This document shows, in pieces, positions 25,571 through 34,207 of a DNA stretch of 64,000 bases. This DNA is from Roseiarcus sp963772555 (GTDB lineage Bacteria; Pseudomonadota; Alphaproteobacteria; Rhizobiales; Beijerinckiaceae). Position 1 is the first letter of the stretch. Each line of letters starts with the position of its first letter. The stretch is from the NCBI GenBank assembly GCA_963772555.1, contig CAVYXQ010000008.1, forward strand, positions 241,345 through 305,344. The letters run 5' to 3'. The position numbers and the translations under genes were made by a program. Below the pieces are notes generated by a model, which was not told the origin of the DNA, did not search any database, and saw nothing but the letters and a program-made list of their open reading frames with translations.

Positions 25571-27491
25571 ACCGGCCCTCGCGCTTGCAAGGCATTGATA
25601 TCCTTGATGGCGGTGAGGTATTTTCTCAAAATGTGGTGCCACGTTTGCACAGTTTTTGCGCTTGATATTTGGCGGCGAGTCGGATTCCGTGGTGCTCGAT
25701 AGCGAGGGCCCATGTTCTTCCGCCTCAAGAAGTCCGGCGAACGCGGCTACGTGCAGATCGTCGAGAACACGCGCGACGGCGCCGCCGTCCGCCAGAGGGT
25801 GATCGCCAATCTGGGCCGTGCCGACGCGTTGGCCGCCTCCGGCGCGCTCGCTTCGCTGATCGCCTCGGGCGCCAAGCTCACCGATCAGGTTCTGCTGATC
25901 AATGCGCTCGATGAGGACGCCCAAGGCGAGCTGTCGGTCGCCGCCAAGCGGATCGGCGGGCCGATGCTGTTCGGCAGAGTCTGGGAGCGGCTCGGCGTCG
26001 CCGACGTCCTGGCCGGCTTGCTGAAGGAGCGCGCGTTCGAGTTTCCGGTCGAGCGCGCCGTGTTCGTCGCCGCGCTGCATCGGCTATTCGTTTCGGGATC
26101 GGATCGCGACTGTTCGTCGTGGATGGAGGATTACGACATCCCTGGCGCCGAAGGGCTCGATCTGCATCACTTCTACCGCGCCATGGCCTGGCTCGGCGAG
26201 GAGGTGGAGGAGAAGCCCGACGGGGCGCTCGCGCCTCGCTGCGTCAAGGACCTGATCGAGGAGCGGTTGTTCGACCGCCGCCGCGATCTCTTCACCGACC
26301 TTTCCGTCGTATTCATGGACACCACCAGCCTCTCCTTCTACGGCCAGGGCGGCCAGACGCTCGGCGAGTACGGCTACTCCAAGGACTATCGCCCCGATTT
26401 GAAGCAGATGATCCTCGGCCTCGTCGTCGACGGCGACGGCCGGCCGATCTGCACCGAGATGTGGCCGGGGAACACCGCCGACGTGACGTCGCTGTTGCCG
26501 GTGGTCGACCGCTTGCGGGAGCGCTTTTCCATCGGCCGGGTCTGCGTCGTCGCCGACCGTGGCATGATCTCGGCGGCGACCATCGCCGGACTCGAGGAGC
26601 GCAAGCTCGAATATATCCTCGGCGCGCGCGAGCGCTCCGACGCGATCGTGCGCAAGATCGTGCTCGAGAACGACGATCCTTTCGTCCCCCTGCTCATCGA
26701 GCGCAAGGCGGGAGAGACCCAGCTCTTCGTCAAGCAGGTCAAGATCGAAGGCGTCCGCTATGTCGTCTGCCGCAACGAGGCGGAGGCCGAGAACGACCGC
26801 AAGGACCGCGAAGCGATTGTCGCCGCGCTCGACGCGCAATTGAAGAAGGGCGACAAGGCGCTGATCGGCAACTCCGCCTATCGGCGCTATCTGCGCAAAG
26901 TCGCGGCCAAGGGCGCTCGCTCATTCGTGATCGACGTGGGCAAGCTCGCCGAAGAGGCGAGCTTTGACGGGATCTTCGTGCTGCGCACGAATGCGAAGGT
27001 GACCCCTCTGCAGGCAGTTTTGCGCTATCGCGATCTTCTCCTTGTCGAGGATCTTTTCCGTCGAACCAAGGCGATCATGCGCACGCGGCCGATCTTCCAT
27101 TCCTCCGACGCCGCCATCCGCGGCCATGTCTTCTGCTCGTTCCTGGCGCTCGCGATGCAGAAGCATCTCGACGACCTCGCCCGCCAGGCCAGCCTCGCGC
27201 CGGAATGGAAAGACCTCTTGCGCGATCTCGATCGTCTACAACAGGTGCGCATCCATTACCGAGCCGCCGACTGGCTCGTGCGCACCGACGCCGCGCCAGA
27301 TGTGACCAGGCTCTTCAAATGCGCCCATGTCGCCCTGCCGTCCCGCGCCCGGCAGGCCCGTCCGCCGCCGCCCCCGCCCAAACACGACCGAAAACGCCGC
27401 GGTCGCCCAAAGCGTAGTGCCACGCCAACTTGAATTTCGCCGGAACACCAACATAATCAACCATTTGCAAAAATCAGGTGTTCAAGTCGGG
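25554..27491 (+). mobile_element. IS1634-family insertion sequence, 1,938 bp
   Basis: The ends are CCCTACTTGAACA (left, 25554-25566) and the reverse complement CCCGACTTGAACA (right, 27479-27491), matching at 12 of 13 positions. Both flanks carry TCTGA. One transposase gene fills most of the element and is read in the same direction as the disrupted gene. The intact transposase, near-identical ends and perfect duplication indicate a recent insertion. Confidence 0.93.
25712..27433 (+). CDS. IS1634-type DDE transposase
   Basis: 573 residues. The N-terminus is FFRLKKSGERGYVQIVENTRDGAAVRQRVIANLG, typical of IS1634 transposases (IS4-like superfamily). The first catalytic Asp is in VVFMDTTSLSFYGQ, the second in VCVVADRGMIS, and the Glu is expected in the C-terminal part near LLVEDLFRRTKAIM. 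YSKDYRPDLKQMILGLVVDGDGRPI is a family hallmark. A basic Pro-rich tail (PPPPPPKHDRKRRGRPKRS) ends the protein. No internal stop or frameshift is present, so the element may still be active. Confidence 0.92.
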   Translation: MFFRLKKSGERGYVQIVENTRDGAAVRQRVIANLGRADALAASGALASLIASGAKLTDQVLLINALDEDAQGELSVAAKRIGGPMLFGRVWERLGVADVLAGLLKERAFEFPVERAVFVAALHRLFVSGSDRDCSSWMEDYDIPGAEGLDLHHFYRAMAWLGEEVEEKPDGALAPRCVKDLIEERLFDRRRDLFTDLSVVFMDTTSLSFYGQGGQTLGEYGYSKDYRPDLKQMILGLVVDGDGRPICTEMWPGNTADVTSLLPVVDRLRERFSIGRVCVVADRGMISAATIAGLEERKLEYILGARERSDAIVRKIVLENDDPFVPLLIERKAGETQLFVKQVKIEGVRYVVCRNEAEAENDRKDREAIVAALDAQLKKGDKALIGNSAYRRYLRKVAAKGARSFVIDVGKLAEEASFDGIFVLRTNAKVTPLQAVLRYRDLLLVEDLFRRTKAIMRTRPIFHSSDAAIRGHVFCSFLALAMQKHLDDLARQASLAPEWKDLLRDLDRLQQVRIHYRAADWLVRTDAAPDVTRLFKCAHVALPSRARQARPPPPPPKHDRKRRGRPKRSATPT

Positions 27492-27496
27492 TCTGA
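27492..27496. repeat. Target site duplication of the IS1634-type element, right copy (TCTGA)
   Basis: TCTGA adjacent to the right inverted repeat, identical to 25549-25553. Confidence 0.93.
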
Positions 27497-27945
27497 CGAC
27501 GGCCGACATTCTCCTTGTCGGCAGTGGTTCACAAGATGCGGAAATAACGAAAATGGCGGATCAAATTGGGGATGACGGCCAGCGTCGGCGTGTGAAGGTG
27601 ATGGTCGCCGCCAAATGGAACGAAGTAATCCCGAAAATCATCGGCGCCGAGACGACAATTGCGAACAACTCGGGTATCGCGCACATCGCCGCGCTGCTGG
27701 GCGCGAGATGCATAAGCGTCTATTCGGCGAGCCATCAATCGATCGAGTGGGGCCCCGTAGGGGAAAACAGCGTAACCATCCAGGCTCATGTCGAATGTGG
27801 TCCGTGCGGATTCGATACGCTCAGGGAGTGCACGAACGGTCATCGATGCATGCGTGAACTTTCGTCTGCCCACGTACTCGCAGCGTTGCGAAAGCAGTGC
27901 GCCGCGCTTTTTGGCGAAGCTCCGGCCCTCAACCGCAGTAGCTAA
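27497..27945 (+). pseudogene. GT9 fusion gene, C-terminal fragment after the IS
   Basis: The frame continues exactly from codon 683 of the upstream fragment: TADILLVGSGSQDAEITKMADQ, then the GT9 nucleotide-sugar site IIGAETTIANNSGIAHIAALLGARCISVYS and a Cys-rich end CGPCGFDTLRECTNGHRCMREL. Without a start codon of its own it is unlikely to be expressed as a working enzyme. A short N-terminal part can also be read from inside the IS end, but this is not a natural protein. Confidence 0.88.
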
Positions 27946-28125
27946 TGTGCGCCTGAATTGCGACAATTCGGGCGGATCATCGCAAGGGAAACGGATGCGA
28001 ACAACGCCGCCAGTCGGTTTGGACGCCAAGCAATTCTTCAGTGGCGTCACTCTAGTTCCAGGACTGGGAGATTTTTCCAGGGATACGTACGGGGGCATCA
28101 GAGGCGTGGAGCGGGGTTGAGCAGG

Positions 28126-29202
28126 GTGAATGAAGACCGAGCTCGGGAGCGACAGGTTTATTGGCTCATGGAAGCAAAGCGGAGCGAAATCGTGTCAGAG
28201 AGCCTAGATGAGATCGGTATTTCGGAGGGGACTAACAAATCGTCTCTTCTGGTAGACTATCTTCGTCACTACGAACGGTGTTTTTCAAAGATAAAGGATG
28301 ACGATCTCACAATTATCGAAATCGGCGTGAAAGATGGCGCCTCGACGAGGACTTGGGCGCGTTTCTTTCCAAGAGCGCACATCGTAGGAATCGACACTGA
28401 TCCGAATTGCAGACGGTATGCCAACGACCGTGTCACCATCGAGATCGGTTCCCAGTCCGATTTCAATTTCCTTGCACAACTTTGCAGAAAATATATCCCA
28501 GATATCATTATCGATGACGGCTCGCATTGGGCTAACGACGTTTATTTCACATTCCAAACACTGTTCCCATTTTTGCGCGCAGGCGGATTTTACGTAATGG
28601 AGGACTTGTATCTTCATTACGGTGAGTCGGGTAACGTTTTTGCTAGGGACTCGCCGATACTCCCATCGAAGTACATGCTCGGTCTAGCCGACCGTATGCT
28701 AGAAAACAGGACTGATCCAAGCGCCGCCGCAGGGTTTGACGGCTACGTGTTTCAGTCGGTGGATAGACTAGAAATCGTCAGAAATGGTCTAATCATCAAA
28801 AAGAGGGAAGACTATGAGAAAGATAAGCGACACGATAAGTGGATGTCATTGGTAAGAAAATCTGATATCAAGGATAATTGGATCATGTTGCATCAGCAAC
28901 TATTTGCCGAGGAAGGTTCTCCGCGTCTAGCGCGGGAAGCACTTACGCGCTGCATGGACCTCGATCCGAACAATCTGCATTATCACTACTTTCTGGCGGA
29001 TGTTCTTGAGAGACTAGGTGATATGCCGGGCGCAATCGCCGAGGCGCGCCGCGCCGTAGAGCTCTCGACCAGGCCTGAAAACGTAGCCGCCGCGCAGGCT
29101 CGAACTCGACCTCTTGATGTCAAAGGGGATTCAGAGTGGCGATCAAACATACGACCGCCACCTGAGAACTGCGGATCAGTGACCCTTGAAGGAAAGTCAT
29201 GA
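28126..29202 (+). CDS. SAM-dependent methyltransferase (cephalosporin-hydroxylase-like) with TPR-like tail
   Basis: About 358 residues. The start is uncertain: GTG at 28126, TTG at 28117 (GGAG 5 bases before), or ATG at 28168. The core is LTIIEIGVKDGASTRTWARFFPRAHIVGIDTDPNC (SAM-binding), then PDIIIDDGSHWANDVYFTFQTLFPFLRAGGFYVMEDL, as in methyltransferases acting on macrolide or polysaccharide sugars. The C-terminal part has a tetratricopeptide-like motif, REALTRCMDLDPNNLHYHYFLADVLERLGDMPGAIAEARRAV. The stop overlaps the next ATG, so it is coupled to the WcbI-type gene. Confidence 0.8.
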   Translation: MNEDRARERQVYWLMEAKRSEIVSESLDEIGISEGTNKSSLLVDYLRHYERCFSKIKDDDLTIIEIGVKDGASTRTWARFFPRAHIVGIDTDPNCRRYANDRVTIEIGSQSDFNFLAQLCRKYIPDIIIDDGSHWANDVYFTFQTLFPFLRAGGFYVMEDLYLHYGESGNVFARDSPILPSKYMLGLADRMLENRTDPSAAAGFDGYVFQSVDRLEIVRNGLIIKKREDYEKDKRHDKWMSLVRKSDIKDNWIMLHQQLFAEEGSPRLAREALTRCMDLDPNNLHYHYFLADVLERLGDMPGAIAEARRAVELSTRPENVAAAQARTRPLDVKGDSEWRSNIRPPPENCGSVTLEGKS

Positions 29203-30053
29203 ACGGATCAGAAATGGAAACGTGGCTCGTTTTGTCGAACTGTCACTCGCTTGGGCTTGCAAATTGTCTGCAATTGCAGTATCCCCATGTTCACATTGTT
29301 GCAATCGAACAGGCCGCTGCGATGAAAGAGCCGGCGCGAGTATTGCAGGAGTCCCGGAGTGCCGCGAGGATTTTTATTAGTCCACCGGTTAAAAGTCTAA
29401 ATCTGATTGATGCCAGTAAGCCAACAATCGATGTCCCAAGTTTTTCCTTTGCCGGATATCATCCGGACCTTTCATATGTCAAATTCGGTGAAGAGATGGT
29501 GCAATCGCCCTTGCACGACTATCACTCGACGATTTGCTTTGCCGCTTTCAAGAAGGGCTATAGCGAAACAGACACGAAAGCGCTTTTTGTCGGACGGAAT
29601 TACGAACGTTGCGGTTATTTCGCAGTATGGGAACAGGACAGAGACTTGTTGGAGCACTATCTGCAACAATTTCAAATTGATGGCTGTAAATTGTTTCGCC
29701 GGTGGACGATGCGGGGCCCGTTCATGTATAGCACCAACCATCCTAGGATCGAATGCTTGTTCGATATTGCCACTGAGCTGCTGAGGTCACATGGATTAGA
29801 GCCTACCGCGACCAGCATTTGCCCCCTGGATAATTTAATCAACGGGCCTATATTTCCTATTTTTGACGAGATCGCGGAATCTCTCGGAGTTCAGGGATCT
29901 TATCTATTTAAACCTACCCTTTCCTATAGTTTACTCACGCTGGATGAATTTATTGGTGGAAGCTTTGCGGTTTATAGGAGATATGACCCCCAGAAGCTGC
30001 AGCCCCATCCTGAATCCGAATCCAGGTTTAGCAGTGTATTCAATTGCCTTTAG
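29199..30053 (+). CDS. WcbI-type polysaccharide biosynthesis protein
   Basis: 284 residues. The N-terminus WLVLSNCHSLGLANCLQLQYPHVHIVAI fits the WcbI fold, with a conserved Asn-Cys pair near the start and a phosphopantetheine/CoA-binding core. WcbI is required for capsule production in Burkholderia and is a proposed acetyltransferase. Later segments such as FSFAGYHPDLSYVKFG and FMYSTNHPRIECLFDIATELL are consistent with it. A/T-rich codons match the rest of the cluster. The next gene, GSCFA, often keeps company with this family. Confidence 0.8.
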   Translation: MNGSEMETWLVLSNCHSLGLANCLQLQYPHVHIVAIEQAAAMKEPARVLQESRSAARIFISPPVKSLNLIDASKPTIDVPSFSFAGYHPDLSYVKFGEEMVQSPLHDYHSTICFAAFKKGYSETDTKALFVGRNYERCGYFAVWEQDRDLLEHYLQQFQIDGCKLFRRWTMRGPFMYSTNHPRIECLFDIATELLRSHGLEPTATSICPLDNLINGPIFPIFDEIAESLGVQGSYLFKPTLSYSLLTLDEFIGGSFAVYRRYDPQKLQPHPESESRFSSVFNCL

Positions 30054-30073
30054 CGCGCGAGGAGTTAAGCGAA

Positions 30074-31141
30074 GTGAATCCGTACAACGAGAAGCCTGAC
30101 TATTGTTTCTGGCGCAGAGCGATTTCGCGGATTCCGCGCAATGATTTCGACCCCGTAACTCGTGTAAAATTTCGGATCTCGCCTTCAGATCGAGTAGCCA
30201 CTGCCGGCAGTTGCTTTGCACAGCATATTTCGCGAAGGTTGCGGGCGACCGGTTTCAACTACTTTGTGCCGGAGAACGGAGCTGCACTTCCCGAAGAGGA
30301 AAGGAAGCTGCGGAATTTCGGCGTGTTCTCAGCGCGATATGGAAATGTCTACACGGCCCGCCAGTTGCTGCAATTGTTCGACGAGGCTTTCGGGTTCCGG
30401 GCCCTTACGACGCCAGCGTGGCGTCGCCCCGATGGTCGATGGGTCGACGCCTTGCGGCCGCTTATCGAGCCGGCCGGCTTCGAGAGCGAGGAACGCGTCG
30501 CCGAGGCGCGGGCGGAGCATCTGTCCCACGTCAGGCGTGTGTTTGAAAGTGCAAACGTCTTCCTCTTCACGCTTGGTCTTACCGAAGCTTGGACGTTCAA
30601 GAGCGACGGCAGAGTGCTCCCCCTCGCGCCCGGCGTCGCCGCGGGAACCTATGATCCCGAAAATTATGAGTTTGTAAATTTCGACGTAGGCTCAGTCATT
30701 GCAGATCTTCAGGAGTGTTGTGACAAGATTCAAAAGGTAAATCAGGAGGTAAAGATTCTGCTGACCGTGTCGCCGGTGCCGATGATAGCAACATTTGAAG
30801 ACCGCAATGTTCTGGTATCAAATGTATATAGTAAATCTGTGCTCCGTGTCGCGGCAGATCAGGTACAGAGGAACGTTGGATGGGTCGATTATTTCCCATC
30901 CTACGAAATTATCACCGGAAGCTATTGTTTCGGGCAATATTACGAGGAGGACGCCCGCTTGGTCAATCATATCGGTCTTTCTCACACCCTGCGGGTTTTC
31001 CTCCGCCATTACGCGGAAGGAAATAGCGGAGAGTCCGCCCCGACCGCTGCCGCGCCATCGACCAGACTGGGTGCTGCCGAACCTGCAAAATCCCCGGAAA
31101 TCGTATGCGACGAAGAGGCCATTGCCGCGATCCGGATGTGA
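30074..31141 (+). CDS. GSCFA-domain protein
   Basis: About 355 residues. The GTG at 30074 is preferred because GAGGAG lies ten bases before it; the frame extends upstream into the previous gene. The signature TAGSCFAQHISRRLRATGFNYF gives the name; NVFLFTLGLTEAWTFKSDGRVLPLAPG and VKILLTVSPVPMIATFED follow, as in the SGNH-like hydrolase/acyltransferase relatives. It probably modifies a glycan (acyl transfer or removal). It is the last gene of the cluster; GC content rises again directly behind it. Confidence 0.88.
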   Translation: MNPYNEKPDYCFWRRAISRIPRNDFDPVTRVKFRISPSDRVATAGSCFAQHISRRLRATGFNYFVPENGAALPEEERKLRNFGVFSARYGNVYTARQLLQLFDEAFGFRALTTPAWRRPDGRWVDALRPLIEPAGFESEERVAEARAEHLSHVRRVFESANVFLFTLGLTEAWTFKSDGRVLPLAPGVAAGTYDPENYEFVNFDVGSVIADLQECCDKIQKVNQEVKILLTVSPVPMIATFEDRNVLVSNVYSKSVLRVAADQVQRNVGWVDYFPSYEIITGSYCFGQYYEEDARLVNHIGLSHTLRVFLRHYAEGNSGESAPTAAAPSTRLGAAEPAKSPEIVCDEEAIAAIRM

Positions 31142-31490
31142 AATAGGACCGCGCGTCTCGATGATATTCGAGTGATCCACTATCTCCGCACGGAGGTATT
31201 CAACCGGCATACGTTTTTATGTGAACGTGACGCCTTCGAATCGTTCCGAACGACGGGTTTTGCTTCGCCGATCGTGCAGCTCTTTCAACGCCACTCCTTG
31301 GCCGGGCGGACGTCTTTTACGATGGGCTGATAACGACTGGAAGCGGGAATCAGCGCTTTTCCGGGGGACATCCGTTGTCTCGGTTCACGAATCCGAGACC
31401 TTGCCCTACCTTGCCCGCTGCGCCTTGACTCTGGCCCCGCTCAGGTCCAAAACTAGAACATATAGAGAACTAACAAGGACACGGGACCGA
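31142..31490. other. Intergenic region carrying the mutasome promoter
   Basis: 349 bases between the GSCFA gene and imuA. The frame of imuA stays open to 31221, but the translated region there is unlike the ImuA family. The LexA box at 31456-31470 lies near its end. I see no other element. Confidence 0.6.
31456..31470 (+). promoter_or_regulatory. LexA (SOS) operator, GAAC-N7-GAAC
   Basis: GAACATATAGAGAAC matches the alphaproteobacterial LexA direct-repeat box GAAC-N7-GAAC (GTTC-N7-GTTC on the other strand). It ends 20 bases before the imuA ATG, where repressor binding would block transcription of the whole imuA-imuB-dnaE2 unit. The position in front of known SOS genes makes a chance match unlikely. 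Confidence 0.88.
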
Positions 31491-32471
31491 ATGTCGCCGA
31501 GCGGCAAGGCGGACGCGGCGCAGTTGCGTCGCGCCGTCGCTGATATCGAGGCCCAGTCGGGCCACGGCTCAGCGGAGAAGCGCGCCGTGCGGCGCCTCCC
31601 CCTCATGCGCGCCATCGACGGGGCGCTCGGCGGCGGGCTTGCCGACGACGCCCTGCACGAGATCGTCCCGGCCGAGCCCCTGGACGGGGCGGCGGCGATG
31701 GGCTTTGCGCTTGCGCTCGCGGCGCGGTTCCTGAGCGAGCGCGCCTCGGCGGCGCTGCTGATCGGCGAAGGCTTCGCCGCCCGCGAGATGGGCGCGCCCT
31801 ACGGGCCGGGGCTCGTCGCGCATGGGCTGCCCTTGAAGCGCCTCGTCTTCGTCGAGGCGCCCGACGCCAGTGCCGCCCTCTGGGCGATAGAGGAGGCGCT
31901 GAAATCCGGCGGCCCGGCCGCGGTCGTCGGCGAGCTCTGGAGCCTCAAGCCTTACAGCCTCGCCGCCTCGCGGCGCCTGCTGCTCGCCGCGCGCAAAGGG
32001 CGGACGCCGGCGCTCATCGTGCTGGCGAGCGCTTACGGCGAGGCCGGGCGGTTATCGAGCGCCGCCGAGACGCGGTTCGAGATCGCCGCTCTGCCGAGCC
32101 GAAAATCGCCTGCGGCGGCCGGCCGGGACCTGCCGGGCCCCTTCGCCTGCGGCGCGCGCCTCGTCAAGGCGCGCCTGGGCAACCTGGGCCTATTGCCGGA
32201 CGCCTTTGTAGACGCGGTCGATGACCGCGTCCGCGCTCAGCGAGCGCGGCTACAGACGGTCGATGACCGTGTCGGCCGCGCTCTGGAGGACGTCGGAAGG
32301 GATGCCCGTCTTTCGACGGGCGGCGGACCTCGGCTGGAGGCGCCCGATGCAGGCCACACCGTGCGTCTCGACTGGCGTAGCGAGGAGAGGACTTTTGACG
32401 ACCCGGCGATTTCTCTCTCTCTGGCTGCCGCGTCTGGCGACGGACCGCGCGCGGCGTCTGAACGGCGTTGA
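31491..32471 (+). CDS. imuA: ImuA, mutasome RecA-like protein
   Basis: 326 residues. MSPSGKADAAQLRRAVADIE begins it; LMRAIDGALGGGLADDALHEIV and AAREMGAPYGPGLVAHGLPLKRLVFVEA are ImuA family segments, a RecA-like fold without a proper Walker A. The C-terminal motif VRLDWRSEERTF is displaced by about 55 extra residues (from about codon 231) encoded by small palindromes, including GCCCGTC-TTTC-GACGGGC at 32304-32321. ImuA works with ImuB and DnaE2 in error-prone lesion bypass after DNA damage. It is under the LexA box 20 bases upstream and overlaps imuB. Confidence 0.88.
   Translation: MSPSGKADAAQLRRAVADIEAQSGHGSAEKRAVRRLPLMRAIDGALGGGLADDALHEIVPAEPLDGAAAMGFALALAARFLSERASAALLIGEGFAAREMGAPYGPGLVAHGLPLKRLVFVEAPDASAALWAIEEALKSGGPAAVVGELWSLKPYSLAASRRLLLAARKGRTPALIVLASAYGEAGRLSSAAETRFEIAALPSRKSPAAAGRDLPGPFACGARLVKARLGNLGLLPDAFVDAVDDRVRAQRARLQTVDDRVGRALEDVGRDARLSTGGGPRLEAPDAGHTVRLDWRSEERTFDDPAISLSLAAASGDGPRAASERR
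32304..32321. repeat. Short palindrome inside imuA (7-bp stem)
   Basis: GCCCGTC, loop TTTC, GACGGGC. The same core appears in the larger palindromes at 34.1, 34.7, 35.2, 37.3 and 37.4 kb. Two further inverted repeats built around GATGACCG lie just upstream (32211-32231 and near 32255-32269), so the whole extra segment of ImuA is palindrome-derived. Confidence 0.8.
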
Positions 32472-34002
32472 CGGAACGGCGCCGCTCGCGGCTGTCGCCA
32501 GGGTCGACAACGCCGAGCGCCTCGTCTGCGTCGACGCCAACGCCGCGCGTCTCGGCCTCAATCCCGGCCTTTCGCTCGCGGATGCGCGCGCCCGCCTGCC
32601 CGCGCTCAAAGCCGTGAATGCGGAGCCGGCCGAGGAGGCGCGGCTCCTGGAACGTCTCTGCGACTGGTGCTCGCGCTTCACCCCGCTCGCCGCTTTGGAC
32701 GGGCGCGACGGGCTGATGCTCGACATTTCCGGGGTTGCGCATCTCTTCGGCGGCGAAGCGGCGCTGGCCGACGACTGCCTGAAGCGCCTCGCCGGGCAGG
32801 GGATCACGGCCCGGGCCGCGGTCGCGGCCAATCCGCGCGCCGCCTGGGCGCTGGCCAGGTTTTCGGCCGAGACCATCGCCCCCGAGGCTCTGAGCGACAA
32901 GGCTTTCGCCAAGCTTTTCCATGACCTGCCGCTCGCCGCGCTCGGCCTCGAAGATAAGACTGTCGCCGACATGGCCCGGGCGGGCTTGCGGCGCATCGGC
33001 GACATTGCGCTCCGACCCCGCGCCCCGATCACGGCGCGGTTCGGCGCAACGCCGATGACGCGGCTCGACGAGCTCAAAGGCCTCGAGCGCAGCTCGATCG
33101 CGCCGCGTTTCGCCCCACCCGAATTTTCCGCCGAGCGGCGCTTCGCTTCGCCCGTCGAGACGATCGAGGCGATCGAGGCGACCCTGCGCAAGCTCGCCGA
33201 CGCTCTCGTCGTGCTTCTGGAGCGGCAGGCCAGGGGCGCAAGGCGCATGGAGCTTGAGCTCCATCGCGTCGACGGCGACGTGCGCCGCATCCGGGTCGGG
33301 GCAGGGCGGCCGCTCAACGAAGCGCGCGCCATCGCGCGCCTCTTCGCCGAACGGCTCGCGAGCCCTCAGGAAGACGCGATCGACGCGGGCTTCGGCATCG
33401 ACCTCATGCGCCTCGCCTGTCTTGCGGCCGAGCCGCTCGCGCCGTCCCAGGTCGAGCTCGAACGCGCGCATGAGGCCGAGCAGGCGCGGGCGCTCGCCGA
33501 TCTCATCGACCGCCTGAGCGCGCGGCTCGGGGCGCGCGCGGTGACGCGGCGAGAGCTAATCGAAGCGCATCTGCCCGAGCAGGCGGAAGCGGCGGCGCCG
33601 GCGACGCTCGGCGAAGCGCGGACGCGCGGGGACTCGGGGGTTGCGGGAGAAGGCGCCCGGCGATCCCCGGACTTGATCCGGGGGCGGCCGGACGAGAGCG
33701 AACGAAGCGCGCCGGCGCGCCCGCTCAAACTCTTCGTCCGGCCCGAGCCGATCGAGGCGATCGCCGAAGTGCCGGACGGGCCGCCGTTACGCTTCCGCTG
33801 GCGGCGCGTGCTGCACGACGTCGCCGCCATCGAAGGGCCCGAGCGCATCGCCGCCCCCTGGTGGCGCCGCCCCGACGCGCCGACGCGCGACTATTTCCGC
33901 GCCGAGGATTCTCAAGGCCGCCGCTTCTGGCTCTACCGCGAAGGCCTCTGGGGCCGCGAGACGCAAAGGGCCAAATGGTTCCTGCACGGAGTGTTCGGAT
34001 GA
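32395..34002 (+). CDS. imuB: ImuB, catalytically inactive Y-family polymerase adaptor
   Basis: About 535 residues from a TTG at 32395, which has GAGGAGAGG 4 bases upstream and gives the family start LTTRRFLSLWLPRLATDRARR. The Y-family fold is visible, but the metal-binding acidic residues of active polymerases are not at their places, as expected for ImuB. FTPLAALDGRDGLMLDISGVAHLFGG and the C-terminal WLYREGLWGRETQRAKWFLHGVFG are typical. ImuB links DnaE2 to the sliding clamp. It overlaps imuA by 77 bases. A palindrome at 33665-33683 lies inside its linker and is translated. Confidence 0.9.
   Translation: MTTRRFLSLWLPRLATDRARRLNGVDGTAPLAAVARVDNAERLVCVDANAARLGLNPGLSLADARARLPALKAVNAEPAEEARLLERLCDWCSRFTPLAALDGRDGLMLDISGVAHLFGGEAALADDCLKRLAGQGITARAAVAANPRAAWALARFSAETIAPEALSDKAFAKLFHDLPLAALGLEDKTVADMARAGLRRIGDIALRPRAPITARFGATPMTRLDELKGLERSSIAPRFAPPEFSAERRFASPVETIEAIEATLRKLADALVVLLERQARGARRMELELHRVDGDVRRIRVGAGRPLNEARAIARLFAERLASPQEDAIDAGFGIDLMRLACLAAEPLAPSQVELERAHEAEQARALADLIDRLSARLGARAVTRRELIEAHLPEQAEAAAPATLGEARTRGDSGVAGEGARRSPDLIRGRPDESERSAPARPLKLFVRPEPIEAIAEVPDGPPLRFRWRRVLHDVAAIEGPERIAAPWWRRPDAPTRDYFRAEDSQGRRFWLYREGLWGRETQRAKWFLHGVFG
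33665..33683. repeat. Palindrome inside imuB (7-bp stem, CTTGA loop)
   Basis: CCCCGGA-CTTGA-TCCGGGG, translated in frame as part of RRSPDLIRGRPD. It sits in the low-complexity linker before RPLKLFVRPEPIEAIAEVPD. The type resembles the abundant CCGGACTTGATCCGG hairpins of rhizobial chromosomes. Confidence 0.8.
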
Positions 34003-34031
34003 ACCCCTTGAAGCGCCGGATGAGGGACGGC

Positions 34032-34193
34032 GAATTCCCCTCTCCCCTTGCGGGAGAGGGGTTAGGGGTGAGGGGTCCGCGCCGTCAGGCGCGCCTTGCG
34101 GCGCGGACCCCTCATCCGGCGCATAGCCCGTCGAAAGACGGGCGTCTTTCGACGGGCTATCGCGCCACCTTCTCCCGCAAGGGGAGAAGGGGG
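34032..34193. repeat. Composite GC-rich palindromic element, copy A
   Basis: 162 bases between imuB and the DUF559 gene with four hairpins in series: a CCCCTCTCCC stem, an AGGGGTCCGCGCC stem, a perfect 17-bp stem starting ATAGCCCGTCG, and a CCTTCTCCC stem. Copy B at 34595-34767 has the same order. This is like the mosaic palindromic (RIME/ABC-type) elements of Rhizobiales. Confidence 0.9.
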
Positions 34194-34207
34194 CCGCTAA
34201 CGTCAGT

